DNA of 64,000 nt from Pectobacterium sp. CFBP8739 (GCF_013449375.1 NZ_JACDRR010000007.1:182827-246826); one strand, 5' to 3'; shown: positions 37,940 through 47,571, numbered from the stretch's first letter. Numbers and translations are program-made. Notes: generated by a model not told the origin, from the sequence alone.

Positions 37940-39213
37940 AAATAGCGGGAAAATGGAAGAAAAAAGCCGCGAAAGATCCATTAAATCGAGGCCCGGTTGT
38001 TCGACATCCTTGTCTCATTGTACGCCTTCCGGTAGAGGAACTGGGAGACATTGAATGGCAGGTGCGTTCATCCCATGGGGAAAGTGTACTGAGTCAGGGA
38101 CGGGGTAGCGTAGAACAGGTTCGTCAGGCGCTGGCGGCGTATCCGTCCGTGACCTTTACTCGCGTTCTGGTTCCAGCAACAGACGTGACGTTTTATGCCC
38201 TGACGCTGCCCCGACAGGCTCGCCGTCAGCTAACGCAAGTCGTGCCGTTTATGTTGGAAGACCAACTGGCGACGGAAATTGAAAAGCTGCATTTTGCCGT
38301 GCTGGAAATTCATGGCGATGATGGCACGGTCGCCGTGGTGGAAAAAAACCGGATGCAGCGTTGGCTAGCGCAGTGTGATGCGCTGGGGCTCAACGTCGAT
38401 ACCTTATTGCCCGATGCCCGCGTATTACCGAAGCATCAGGATGGCTGGAGCGCGTTACAGCATGATGACATGTGGCTATTTCGCCAGCCGACGGGGCATG
38501 CCATGGCGGCGGAGTCCTCTTGGTGCGGTGACCTGCTGAAAGCATCCATGCCGCTGCCAGCGATATACGGCTACAGTGCTGCATCGGTCGGCGGTGAGCA
38601 GTCGCAGTACGACTGGCAGGAGGAGGGCGAGTGGAAAACACAACCCGCAACGGATCTCTTCACGCTGGCGGCAACGGCGCAGCTACCTGCTTCGGTCGAT
38701 CTGCGGCAAGGCGACTATGCGCCGGAGAAAGCCTGGCAAAACACGTTGTTGCCGTGGCGTGGCGTCGGGATTGCTTTTGCCTGCTACCTTCTATTGGTCG
38801 TGGCGGATGCGGGCTGGGCGCACTATCAGCTTTATCAGCAGGCCGAACATTGGCGACAGGAAAGCATTCGCGTCTATCGGCAGATTTTCCCTGCCGAGAC
38901 GAATGTCGTTAATCCACGCGCGCAGATGCAGCAGCATCTGCAACGTACGGCTGCTGGGGGGACAGGGAAAGGGTTACTGGATCAATTAAATCCCTTACAG
39001 CAACTGATTACGCAGAATAGCGCCATCAAAATTCAGTCGCTGTCTTATGACGGTTCCGCTGGCGAATTCCGGCTGGCGTTGCAGGCGACGTCGTATCAGG
39101 AATTAGAGCAGTTCCAGCAGCAGGCAACCGCCTATTATCAGGTTCAGGCAGGCGAGATGCGGCAGGAAAACGGTCGGGTTGAAGGCCGCTTAACGTTAAG
39201 GAGCCAGCAATGA
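37936..39213 (+). CDS. outL: Type II secretion protein OutL (GspL)
   Basis: A 425-residue bitopic inner-membrane protein. The N-terminal about 270 residues form the actin-like cytoplasmic domain that binds OutE. One transmembrane helix lies at about 276-296 (GVGIAFACYLLLVVADAGW), and a periplasmic ferredoxin-like domain pairs with OutM. It joins the ATPase to the platform. It overlaps outK and outM by 4 bp each. Confidence 0.95.
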
Positions 39214-39704
39214 ATGAATTACGGCAACGCTGGCAGACGATGAGCCAGCGCGAACGCCAACTGATGGTCGTGTGTGCGGCAATGCTCCTGCTCTGTCTGA
39301 TGTATTACGCTATTTTTCAACCGTGGCAACTGCGGGAAGAACAGTGGGAACGTACGATTTCCCGTGAGCAACAGACTGTCAGTTGGATGCAGAAACAGGC
39401 CTCATCGATTCCGCAGGGAACACAGGCACAGGGGCAAAACAGTCAGCGCGATGTCAGTCTGCCGATTTTGATTTCGCAGAGCACCAAGCGCTACGGACTG
39501 ACTGTTGTACGCCTGCAGCCGCAGGGCAATCAGGCGTCAGTGACGCTGGCCCAGAGCGATTTTAATAGCCTGCTGCGCTGGCTGAGCGAAATGGAACAGA
39601 AAAACGGTGTGAAGGTGCTGTCGCTGGATGTGAATGCCGTCGAGCAAAGCCCTGGAATAGTGGATGTGACCAGACTGATGCTGGAACGGGCCGATGAAGC
39701 TTAA
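39210..39704 (+). CDS. outM: Type II secretion protein OutM (GspM)
   Basis: This 164-residue bitopic protein has a short basic cytoplasmic N-terminus (RWQTMSQRERQLMV), a transmembrane helix at about 20-37, and a periplasmic ferredoxin-like domain. It dimerises with OutL and links the platform to the pseudopilus. It overlaps outL by 4 bp and outN by 11 bp. Confidence 0.94.
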   Translation: MNELRQRWQTMSQRERQLMVVCAAMLLLCLMYYAIFQPWQLREEQWERTISREQQTVSWMQKQASSIPQGTQAQGQNSQRDVSLPILISQSTKRYGLTVVRLQPQGNQASVTLAQSDFNSLLRWLSEMEQKNGVKVLSLDVNAVEQSPGIVDVTRLMLERADEA

Positions 39705-40440
39705 ATCTGGCATCGGCGTAGGTGTCGCTTTGGTTCTGGTCTATGGGCTGTTTCTGGCGTGCTATGCGCCTGCTCGCTTGCTCACGGCGATACCGCTGCC
39801 GACCGGAATGGTGGTTGCAGAGGCCGCCGGAACGTTATGGCAGGGGAATCTGCAACGGTTTAGCTGGCGTACGTTAACGTTGGATGATGTGCACTGGAAT
39901 ATCACCTTCTCGGGTTTTATGCCTGCGTTAGAAATTGCCTTCCACAATCCTGAGGGCATCGAAGGCCGTGGAATTATTCGTGGTTGGCAGCAGCCGCAGT
40001 TTTATCAATGGCAGTTGTCTGTACCCGCGGGCTATTTATTCAGCCGCATGCGTTTTATCGTGCCAATCGGGGCAGAAGGCAACGTGCAGTTGAGCCTGCA
40101 AGAAGCGACGGTGGACCGTTCTGGCTGCCAGTCGCTGGATGCCAATATAACCTGGCCGGGTGCGAGGGTGAAAACCCCGCTGGGTGGACTCATGCTCGCA
40201 ACCCCTCAGGCTACGTTACGTTGCCAGCAAGGGGCGCTTGAGGCGAACCTGCGGCAGACCTCCTCGCATCTGCAATTGTCCGGCAAAGGCAGTGTCACCC
40301 CGAAAGGTGAATACCGTTTTACGGGACAGTTGAGTAGTGGAAACGACTTACCCGCGACCATGAAAAAATTACTGGCGACCATCGGAAAAGTGGATGAGCA
40401 AGGTGCCAGAACGCTGAATTTTCAGGGGCGCCTGTTGTAA
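39694..40440 (+). CDS. outN: Type II secretion protein OutN (GspN)
   Basis: A 248-residue inner-membrane-anchored periplasmic protein. One N-terminal hydrophobic helix (about residues 5-25) precedes a beta-rich domain with WQGNLQRFSWRTLTLDDVHW and two cysteines (GCQSL and LRCQQG). GspN is present only in some type II systems and is often dispensable. The start overlaps outM. The next gene, outO, follows after 108 bp, a longer gap than elsewhere in the operon. Confidence 0.92.
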   Translation: MKLKSGIGVGVALVLVYGLFLACYAPARLLTAIPLPTGMVVAEAAGTLWQGNLQRFSWRTLTLDDVHWNITFSGFMPALEIAFHNPEGIEGRGIIRGWQQPQFYQWQLSVPAGYLFSRMRFIVPIGAEGNVQLSLQEATVDRSGCQSLDANITWPGARVKTPLGGLMLATPQATLRCQQGALEANLRQTSSHLQLSGKGSVTPKGEYRFTGQLSSGNDLPATMKKLLATIGKVDEQGARTLNFQGRLL

Positions 40441-40548
40441 CAGGGATGGGCGTTATAAGAGAAACGATCGTTGCCATCGCGGTGTAGCCGACTTCAAAAC
40501 ATGAGCCGCTAACTTATCTCTTTTCTTTATCAACAATCAGGGACTAAC

Positions 40549-41388
40549 GTGGACGATTTAAGGGAATTTGCGCAGGTGTTTCCAGCATGGTGGTATGGTG
40601 CGCTGGGCGTATTGGGATTGATTGTTGGCAGCTTTCTGAACGTAGTGATTTATCGTTTGCCGATTATGTTGGAACGGCGCTGGCGGCAAGACATCGATCT
40701 GCAAACCGGCGTAACGGATGCCGAGCAGGCTACGCGCTATAACCTGTGCTGGCCGCCTTCGTCTTGCCCACACTGCCAGCAGAGTATTGCGGTGAAGGAT
40801 AACATTCCGTTATTCAGTTGGCTGTGGCTGCGCGGTCGTTCCCGATGCTGTCATCAACCGGTGTCTGTGCAGTATCCGCTGGTGGAAGTCATCACCATGC
40901 TGGCTTTTCTGGCTGCAGGGCTGCTGTGGTTGCCCAGTATGGCGCTGTGTGCGGCGTTAATCCTGCTGTCCTTTCTGGTGGTGCTGACCGTCATTGATAT
41001 AAAAACGCTGCTGCTGCCGGATGTGCTTACGCTGTCGCTCTTGTGGATAGGGTTGCTGTTTAATCTATCGGAAACGTTTGTCCCATTACGTGATGCCGTA
41101 GTAGGGGCGATGGCGGGCTATTTGTCCCTGTGGTTACTTTATTGGGTATTTAAATATACCACTGGCAAAGACGCGCTGGGATACGGTGATTTTAAGTTAC
41201 TGTCTGCGTTGGGAGCCTGGCTAGGCTGGCAGGCATTGCCGAATCTTGTTTTGGTGGCGGCGCTGAGCGGTCTGGTCATGACGCTTATTTGGCGTGGATT
41301 GCGTAAAGAAGATACAACTAAACCGCTGGCCTTTGGCCCCTGGCTGGCTGTCGGTGGTGTATTCAGTGTGATAATGAACGGGCTATAA
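40549..41388 (+). CDS. outO: Prepilin peptidase OutO (GspO)
   Basis: This 279-residue aspartyl protease with about eight membrane helices cleaves and N-methylates pseudopilins. Catalytic aspartates are in VIDIKTLLLPD and GYGDFKLLSALGAWLGW. The cytoplasmic loop has CPHC but the second cysteine pair of many homologues is reduced to adjacent Cys-Cys (RSRCCHQP), so a standard four-cysteine zinc site is not formed. The start at 40549 is GTG, with AGGGACTAAC upstream. A strong terminator follows at 41449, closing the out operon. Confidence 0.95.
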   Translation: MDDLREFAQVFPAWWYGALGVLGLIVGSFLNVVIYRLPIMLERRWRQDIDLQTGVTDAEQATRYNLCWPPSSCPHCQQSIAVKDNIPLFSWLWLRGRSRCCHQPVSVQYPLVEVITMLAFLAAGLLWLPSMALCAALILLSFLVVLTVIDIKTLLLPDVLTLSLLWIGLLFNLSETFVPLRDAVVGAMAGYLSLWLLYWVFKYTTGKDALGYGDFKLLSALGAWLGWQALPNLVLVAALSGLVMTLIWRGLRKEDTTKPLAFGPWLAVGGVFSVIMNGL

Positions 41389-41448
41389 TCTATAGAAATA
41401 ACGCATCCAATACAGAATGAAAGGGTTATTAATTAGCAGGTATAAAAT

Positions 41449-41481
41449 AGGCTGAGGGTATAAATACCATCAGCCTTTTTT
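41449..41481 (+). terminator. Terminator of the out operon
   Basis: AGGCTGAGGGTA-TAAA-TACCATCAGCCT followed by TTTTT, about 60 bp after the outO stop. A classic Rho-independent terminator. Confidence 0.85.
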
Positions 41482-41960
41482 ATCTCTGTGTGCCCTTCAA
41501 TGAATACCTCTTTGTCGGGCAAATGACAGGTTATTCTACCATCAGCATAAAGGTACTCACCCAAACGACTAAACAGAATGAGATACCCATAAAGAAATAC
41601 TTCACCGATTTATTCTCCAGCAGAAACCACGCCAGCAACGATCCCGATTGTGCGTTTTATTATGGAAGGAAATCATTACGCAGCCGGCTATGTCACCGAA
41701 GGGTAATCTTTCCTGTTGTCATCACCAGAGTCACACTAGTTATGACGGGATCGGCGCTAAATCTACGCCGAGTGAGGGGGGGAATTCAAGAGGTCCAGAA
41801 ACTATATTTGCAAAATAGCATTAAAAAGCGTTAAGCCGTTTCAGCGGCTGAAAAAACGGGGGAATAGGCGTGAAAATAGCCCTCGACTCCCCCGATTCTT
41901 AATGATGGTATCTTTAGTTTGACACCGGTTGGACAGGCTTTAATACGTCAGGCGACAGAC
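41482..41960. other. Non-coding region behind the out operon with a gene remnant
   Basis: About 480 bp without an intact gene. It holds the membrane-protein remnant at 41531-41656. The longest open frame (41490-41834, plus) runs antisense to that remnant and looks spurious. Confidence 0.4.
41531..41656 (-). pseudogene. C-terminal remnant of a membrane protein
   Basis: A minus-strand frame ending at TAA (41531-41533) reads NAQSGSLLAWFLLENKS, then a hydrophobic helix FFMGISFCLVVWVSTFML. It is preceded in frame by tandem stops and has no start codon near its beginning. It looks like the last helix of a decayed membrane protein whose family cannot be told. Confidence 0.3.
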
Positions 41961-42986
41961 CTATGCTCTCCACCCCATCGCGGGGGCGATATGTTTCAGG
42001 ATCGCTTCAATAACATGCGCGTTGTAATCCACACCCAGTTGATTCGGCACCGTGAGCAAGAGCGTATCCGCTTCGGCAATCGCTTCATCCTGTTTTAACT
42101 GCTGGATGAGTGCTTCTGGCTCGGCAGCGTAGCTACGCCCGAAAATCGCGCGCGTTTTTTCATCCAGAAAACCCACTTTGTCGCTATCGTTACTACTTCC
42201 GCCAAAATAGGCGCGATCGCGATGATCCATCAGGGCAAAAATACTGCGGCTGACGGAGATGCGTGGTGTACGTGTATGCCCCGCTTCAGCCCAGGCGGCC
42301 CGATAGGCGCGAATTTGCTGTGCCTGTTGGATATGAAAAGGTTCGCCTGTTTCATCATCTTTTAACGTGGAGCTTTGCAGGTTCATGCCTAGTTTCGCTG
42401 CCCATACTGCCGTGGCATTCGATCCAGCACCCCACCAGATTCGTTCGCGTAACCCCTCAGAATAAGGCTCCAGACGCAACAGCCCCGGTGGATTCGGGAA
42501 CATGGGATGCGGATTCGGCTTTGCAAACCCCTCACCACGCAGCACATCCAACAGCACCTCGGTATGACGCCGTGCCATATCCGATTCCGATTCCCCCTCC
42601 GTAGGCTGATAGCCAAAGTAGCGCCAGCCATCGATTACCTGTTCAGGCGAGCCACGGCTGATGCCAAGCTGCAAACGCCCGCCAGCGATCAGATCGGCGG
42701 CGCTGGCGTTTTCAGCCATGTACAGCGGGTTTTCGTAGCGCATGTCGATGACGCCGGTGCCAATCTCGATGCTTTTAGTCTTCGCGCCAATCGCTGACAG
42801 CAGTGGGAAAGGCGAACCCAACTGACGGGCGAAGTGGTGCACTCTGAAATAGGCTCCGTCAGCGCCCAGTTCCTCAGCGGCAACGGCAAGGTCGATAGAT
42901 TGTAGTAGTGCATCAGCCGCGGAACGTGTACCAGACTGCGGTGACGGAGCCCAGTGGCCGAATGATAAAAAGCCAATCTTCTTCAT
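41961..42986 (-). CDS. LLM-class flavin-dependent oxidoreductase (luciferase-like)
   Basis: A 341-residue bacterial-luciferase-like monooxygenase: N-terminal strand KKIGFLSFGHW, the VAAEELGADGAYFRVHHFA segment, GTGVIDMRYENPLYMAENASAADLIAGGRLQLGISRGSPE, and WWGAGSN near the FMN site. Such enzymes use FMNH2 and oxygen on unknown small substrates. I chose the ATG at 42986, with AAGGA 9 bp upstream, over a TTG nine codons earlier. It is monocistronic. The substrate cannot be inferred. Confidence 0.88.
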   Translation of the reverse strand: MKKIGFLSFGHWAPSPQSGTRSAADALLQSIDLAVAAEELGADGAYFRVHHFARQLGSPFPLLSAIGAKTKSIEIGTGVIDMRYENPLYMAENASAADLIAGGRLQLGISRGSPEQVIDGWRYFGYQPTEGESESDMARRHTEVLLDVLRGEGFAKPNPHPMFPNPPGLLRLEPYSEGLRERIWWGAGSNATAVWAAKLGMNLQSSTLKDDETGEPFHIQQAQQIRAYRAAWAEAGHTRTPRISVSRSIFALMDHRDRAYFGGSSNDSDKVGFLDEKTRAIFGRSYAAEPEALIQQLKQDEAIAEADTLLLTVPNQLGVDYNAHVIEAILKHIAPAMGWRA

Positions 42987-43308
42987 AGGGGACTTATCCT
43001 TATATTCAGACAAATATTTAGTCTATTCGTCCTGCATAGCAAGGGTATATAGATCAGTAATAGAAGCACTCTACGCGATTAATAGTGAGAATAAATATTA
43101 TTTTTTTAACGTAATAATTCAGTTTATCTGACTAATATTTTGAAGAATAAATCGCCGCTGGCTATTTAGCAGAAAACCCAAGCAGAAAACCTAGGCCGGG
43201 TTGTTCTACCCCCAAATTTGTATCTAAATATTATTATGAGTGAGATCAGTATTTTCTTTGTCGCTATCGCTGTATTATTTTGTATATAGCGAAAATCAAG
43301 ATACCAAC
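42987..43308. other. Intergenic region between oxidoreductase and molybdate-type remnant
   Basis: An AT-rich stretch of about 320 bp between divergent genes. It should hold both promoters; no specific site was recognised. Confidence 0.4.
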
Positions 43309-43857
43309 ATGATAAAGAAACTTGGCTACACGCTGTGGTTTACTGGGCTGTTTTTGGTGTTTTCTAACGCCTGGGCGGCGCGTCTGGCGTCTATTCCGGA
43401 AGAGAAACGAATCCGCATGTATATGGCTAACTCTGATCTGACAACTTACGGTTCAGGAAAATACACCGGCCTGATGATGTCACACGCAGGGGCGCTGAAT
43501 GTGGCGGCGGCATCGATAAAAGGCTTCAAACAGGTGTCGATTGAAAATGTACTGAGCTGGAATCCGCAGGTGATTTTCGTACAGGATCGCTATCCGGATG
43601 TCGTGAAGCAGATCGTTAACGATCCGGCCTGGCAGGCGATTGAGGCGGTGAAACAGCATCGTGTGTATCTGATGCCGGAATACGCCAAGGCCTGGGGTTA
43701 CCCGATGCCAGAAGCATTAGCGATTGGTGAACTGTGGATGGCGAAAAAGCTGTACCCTGAGCGCTTTGCCGATATCGATATGCAAAAAGCCGCCGATGCG
43801 TACTACCAACGCTTTTATCGTATGAACTACCGTGCGGACACCTCCGCGGCGCAATGA
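43309..43857 (+). pseudogene. Truncated periplasmic binding protein (FecB/MolA-like)
   Basis: A 182-residue product with a signal peptide (MIKKLGYTLW...SNAWA) joined directly to the middle and C-terminal part of a class III binding protein: RIRMYMANSDLTTYGSGKY, SIENVLSWNPQVIFVQ, VYLMPEYAKAWGYP. Family members are about 340-380 residues; the entire N-terminal lobe is missing, apparently by in-frame deletion. It is unlikely to bind ligand normally. It overlaps a fragment of an ATPase gene. The MolA assignment rests on the ModA-like gene nearby; a siderophore or B12 type is possible. Confidence 0.65.
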
Positions 43858-44051
43858 GTTATCGCACCTACCGGATCACGCAGCTTCTGATGGATCACCA
43901 GCATTACCTTTATGGCCGCTGTGATGAGGTCGTGACGGAAGATAATCTGTCGCGCCTGTACGGCATTCCGATGCGGCAGGTCTGCGTGGAGATGTCGCCG
44001 CAGCCTTATCGTGCGCTGATACCGATATTGACTATGACGGAGCTACCATGA
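43854..44051 (+). pseudogene. C-terminal fragment of a FecE/MolC-type ABC ATPase
   Basis: A 65-residue frame resembling the end of FecE/BtuD-type ATPases (HHYLYGRCDEVVTEDNLSRLYGI pattern from residue 16). It has no Walker A, signature motif or Walker B. It overlaps the truncated binding-protein gene and the ModA-like gene by 4 bp each. The permease gene and about three quarters of the ATPase gene must have been deleted. Confidence 0.6.
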
Positions 44052-44782
44052 CCGATCCCCTTCGTTTATATGCGGCTGGCAGCCTGCGCCTTGCCTTGAC
44101 GCCTCTGTTGGCGACGTTTAGCGAGCGCTATGCAGTGGACGTTGTGCCGACGTTTGGCCCAGCGGGACTACTGAGTGAAAAAATAATATACGGCGATGCA
44201 GTAGATATTTTCGCCTCGGCAAACTGCGCGCACCCTTTACGCTTGAAAGCGCTGGGGCTGGCGGAAGAAACCCACGTGTTTACGCGCAACCACCTTTGCA
44301 TTGTGATGCGTAATGTGCCTGAACTTACCGCGCAATCCTGGCTGATGGCACTCCTTGATCCGCGTTTTGTGTTGTCAACCTCAACGCCCGGCAGCGATCC
44401 CGGTGGGGATTATGCGTTTGAGCTCTTTGATCGCATCGAGTGCTTGCATCGTGGCTGGGGGAGACAACTGCGCGACAAAGCGAAACCGCTGGTGGGCGGA
44501 TGGCTCGAACAGGCGATTCCGGCGGGCATGACGGCGGGAAGTTACCTGATTCGGAGCGGGCGGAGCGATATGCACATTGGCTATGCCAGTTATCTACCGT
44601 TGCTGCTCAATCAACCTGACCTGCACGTGGTCCACTTGCCCGATCCCTATCGTATTGATGCCGAATATATGCTGGCCATTATGAAGCCGGCCCGACGTGA
44701 GGCACGGCTGCTGGCGAACACGCTTTTATCGCCGGAAGGGCAGAATTTTCTGGTGAACAAAGGATTCGCCTCGCTGTTTTAG
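44048..44782 (+). CDS. ModA-like molybdate/tungstate-type binding protein without signal peptide
   Basis: A 244-residue periplasmic-binding fold: LRLYAAGSLRLALTPLLATF, VPTFGPAGLLSEKI, GDAVDIFASANCAHPLRL and the anion-site region STPGSDPGGDYAFELF. This resembles ModA-type oxyanion binders. There is no signal peptide, so a cytoplasmic role or a sensor is possible, or an alternative export route. The start overlaps the ATPase fragment by 4 bp, as in an intact ancestral operon. With the transporter broken, its present function is doubtful. Confidence 0.7.
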   Translation: MTDPLRLYAAGSLRLALTPLLATFSERYAVDVVPTFGPAGLLSEKIIYGDAVDIFASANCAHPLRLKALGLAEETHVFTRNHLCIVMRNVPELTAQSWLMALLDPRFVLSTSTPGSDPGGDYAFELFDRIECLHRGWGRQLRDKAKPLVGGWLEQAIPAGMTAGSYLIRSGRSDMHIGYASYLPLLLNQPDLHVVHLPDPYRIDAEYMLAIMKPARREARLLANTLLSPEGQNFLVNKGFASLF

Positions 44783-44903
44783 CGGGGGGAACGAGAGGTA
44801 AATCGGTCAACGATGATGAACTCTGCTATGATTGCGGCATATCTGCGCCGCTCTTTGGCTCGGCGTCACCTTTCGTTATCTCGTCCTTGGTAGAGTAATC
44901 ACT

Positions 44904-46286
44904 GTGAGTACAACCTCTTTTTCTTCCCTCGCGCTGCCCGCAGAGCAGTTATCCAATCTTAATGAACTGGGCTATACCGACATGACGCCTGTTCAGGCAG
45001 CGACGCTGCCAGCCGTTCTGAGCGGTGCAGACGTGCGTGCCAAGGCGAAAACCGGTAGCGGCAAAACGGCGGCATTCGGCATCGGGCTGTTGGATCGTAT
45101 TGTCGTGAGCGACTTTACTACGCAGGCGCTGGTGCTGTGCCCGACGCGTGAACTGGCCGATCAGGTCAGCAAAGAGCTGCGTCGTCTGGCTCGTTTTGCG
45201 CAAAACATTAAGATTCTTACGCTATGTGGCGGTCAGCCGATGGGGCAGCAGCTCGACTCATTGGTTCACGCCCCACATATTGTCGTCGGGACACCTGGAC
45301 GTATCCAGGATCATTTACGCAAGCAGTCCCTGTCTCTGGAGAGCCTGAAAGTGCTGGTGTTGGATGAAGCCGATCGCATGCTGGACATGGGCTTTACTGA
45401 CGCGATTGATGATGTGATTTCCTATACCCCGTCCGATCGTCAAACCCTGCTATTCTCCGCCACGTACCCGGAAGAGATCGAACAGATCAGCGCGCGCGTT
45501 CAGCGTCAGCCGCAGCGTTTCGAGGTTGCAGATGATGTGGAGGAGTCGGCCATCGAACAACGTTTCTATGAGACGACGAGAGAGCAGCGCCTGCCGTTGT
45601 TGATTGCTATTCTGGGTCATCATCAGCCTTCCTCCTGTGTGGTGTTCTGTAACACCAAGCGCGACTGCCAAAGCGTGTTTGACGCACTGGACATGCGGGG
45701 GATTAGCGTGTTGGCGCTGCATGGCGATCTGGAACAGCGCGATCGCGATCAGGTTCTGGTGCGTTTTGCTAACCGCAGCTGTCGTGTGCTGGTGGCAACG
45801 GATGTTGCGGCTCGCGGTCTCGATATCAAAGAGCTGGAGCTGGTCGTGAATTTTGAGCTGGCTTTCGATCCTGAAGTCCACGTTCACCGCATTGGCAGAA
45901 CGGGTCGTGCGGGAATGCAGGGGCTGGCCGTTAGCCTGTGTACGCCACAGGAAATGAACCGTGCTAATTTGATTGAAGACTATCTCAGTATGCGCATTAA
46001 ATGGGCATCGGTGGATAGCCTTGACCGCACCGGCGAGGTTACGCTGGAACCTGAGATGATGACGCTGTGTATTGATGGGGGCAGAAAAGCGAAAATCCGT
46101 CCCGGCGATATCCTCGGCGCATTAACCGGCGATGCGGGATTAACGGCAGCAGAGGTCGGGAAGATTGATATGTTTCCGCTACATGCGTATGTCGCTATCC
46201 GTAAAGCCAGCGCTAAACGCGCGTTGCAGCAGCTTCAGAAAGGTAAAATCAAAGGAAAAAGCTGTAAGGCCAGATTGTTAAAGTAA
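44904..46286 (+). CDS. dbpA: ATP-dependent RNA helicase DbpA
   Basis: This 460-residue DEAD-box helicase acts on 23S rRNA helix 92 during large-subunit assembly. Motifs: Q motif and TPVQ, AKTGSGKTA, PTRELADQ, GTPGR, DEAD, SAT, ARGLD and HRIGRTGRAG. The C-terminal RNA-binding domain (residues about 385-460, with KIRPGDILGALTGDAGL) gives the DbpA specificity. The start is GTG 44904, giving the usual N-terminus; an upstream frame extends 24 codons without family likeness. Confidence 0.96.
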   Translation: MSTTSFSSLALPAEQLSNLNELGYTDMTPVQAATLPAVLSGADVRAKAKTGSGKTAAFGIGLLDRIVVSDFTTQALVLCPTRELADQVSKELRRLARFAQNIKILTLCGGQPMGQQLDSLVHAPHIVVGTPGRIQDHLRKQSLSLESLKVLVLDEADRMLDMGFTDAIDDVISYTPSDRQTLLFSATYPEEIEQISARVQRQPQRFEVADDVEESAIEQRFYETTREQRLPLLIAILGHHQPSSCVVFCNTKRDCQSVFDALDMRGISVLALHGDLEQRDRDQVLVRFANRSCRVLVATDVAARGLDIKELELVVNFELAFDPEVHVHRIGRTGRAGMQGLAVSLCTPQEMNRANLIEDYLSMRIKWASVDSLDRTGEVTLEPEMMTLCIDGGRKAKIRPGDILGALTGDAGLTAAEVGKIDMFPLHAYVAIRKASAKRALQQLQKGKIKGKSCKARLLK

Positions 46287-46352
46287 CCGGTGGCTGATAT
46301 ACCAGACAGAGTAAGATGACGTCGCTGGGCAACAGACAGGAGTGGTAAAGGC

Positions 46353-46925
46353 GTGCAGACAACAGAAATCGATCGGCGGCTGACGGACGTGAGCCAGCAG
46401 CTAACGATGGTGCTGGTGCCGGGGTTGCGAGACAGCGATGACGAGCACTGGCAAAGTCATTGGGAACGGCGTTTTCCTCACTGGCATCGTATACGCCAGC
46501 GGGAATGGTATCAGGCCAATCTGGATCGCTGGGTGTTGGCGATCCGCCGTGAGCTTAGCGTCTGTACACAGCCCGTGATTCTGATCGGCCATAGCTTTGG
46601 CGCTCTGGCTTCCTGTCATGTGGTGCAACAAGGTCAGGAAGGGATTGCTGGTGTGATGCTGGTGGCGCCTGCCGAGCCCATGCGCTTCGAGATTGACGAG
46701 CGTATTCAAGCTACGCCGCTGTTGGTTCCGTCGCTAACAGTGGCCAGCCATAACGATCCGTTGATGAGCTTTACTCGCGCCCAATACTGGGCGCATGTAT
46801 GGGACAGCGAACTGGTTGATGTCGGTGAGGCGGGGCACATTAATGCAGAAGCGGGATTTGGTCCATGGGAATACGGCCTGACAAGATTAGCTGAGTTTTC
46901 AGAGGCACTCATTGCTAGTCGTTAA
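46353..46925 (+). CDS. Alpha/beta hydrolase, RBBP9/YdeN family
   Basis: A 190-residue serine hydrolase of the RBBP9/YdeN group. It has VPGLRDSDDEHWQSHWE near the N-terminus, the nucleophile elbow GHSFGALA, Asp in SHNDPLMS, and His in GEAGHINAEAGFGPWEYG. The substrate is unknown. The start is GTG 46353, with ACAGGAGTGG 8-14 bp upstream. It follows dbpA by 66 bp and may share its transcript. Confidence 0.88.
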   Translation: MQTTEIDRRLTDVSQQLTMVLVPGLRDSDDEHWQSHWERRFPHWHRIRQREWYQANLDRWVLAIRRELSVCTQPVILIGHSFGALASCHVVQQGQEGIAGVMLVAPAEPMRFEIDERIQATPLLVPSLTVASHNDPLMSFTRAQYWAHVWDSELVDVGEAGHINAEAGFGPWEYGLTRLAEFSEALIASR

Positions 46926-47031
46926 TAGGCTGATGTTCTATTGAGTAGCCGTGTTCCATTATTAAAATAACGTTATATTTTCCTTTAATGCCAGGGCAGT
47001 GAGCTTATTTGTCTTGGCATGTATATCTTCA

Positions 47032-47571
47032 TTAAGACAGCTCTTCCTGATCGCCTGAGCCATGCAGCATTTCCTGAATCTGCTGATAAACTTCGGCCGC
47101 AGACAAATTGCTATATGACGTTTTGCTCTCAAAATGTAGTACCTGTTCACCACCGGAACTATGAAGAGCACTCATGAGTGCCAAGTCTTCTTGTGTGATG
47201 CGCTGTCCGGTAAAGGCATCGAACATTTCAGAATTACCATCTGGGTACTTAACAACGGAAACGAGCTTGCCGTTGTATAAAGGAATACCCGTCATCGCCA
47301 GCGAGTATTCGGTAGTGGCTTTCTGCTGTGCCTTAACTTTTTCAGGCGGAGGTGCATCTTTTTCTTCAGCGGCACGCTTCTTTTGAGAAGATAGCGTGAC
47401 TTTGGTGCTCTCGTTCGAGCTCTGCATATTTTGAGAGTCGGAGTTTGTTGATGTGTCGGTTTTATTCCCCGGGCTGATAGCGGCAACGACAGTCGGGTTA
47501 GCAGCAGCACCAATTGGAGGCATAGTTGCCGGGGTAGTTGTATTGACGAGTTGAATATCTGGAATCACCAC
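47032..47571 (-). CDS. Uncharacterised protein with disordered N-terminal half
   Basis: A 179-residue protein. The first about 95 residues are rich in Thr, Pro, Ser, Asn and Lys and probably disordered. A small domain follows (GIPLYNGKLVSVVKYPDGN, FDAFTGQRITQEDLALM) and then an acidic helix. No signal peptide and no known domain. The start is GTG 47571, well supported by AAGGAG 7 bp upstream. It stands alone. An unfolded N-terminal half resembles secreted effectors or scaffold proteins, but that is only an impression. Confidence 0.55.
   Translation of the reverse strand: MVIPDIQLVNTTTPATMPPIGAAANPTVVAAISPGNKTDTSTNSDSQNMQSSNESTKVTLSSQKKRAAEEKDAPPPEKVKAQQKATTEYSLAMTGIPLYNGKLVSVVKYPDGNSEMFDAFTGQRITQEDLALMSALHSSGGEQVLHFESKTSYSNLSAAEVYQQIQEMLHGSGDQEELS

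Noticed and set aside
41490-41834. 114-codon plus-strand frame after outO
   Set aside because: Begins just past the terminator, without ribosome-binding site, and is antisense to a better membrane-protein remnant.
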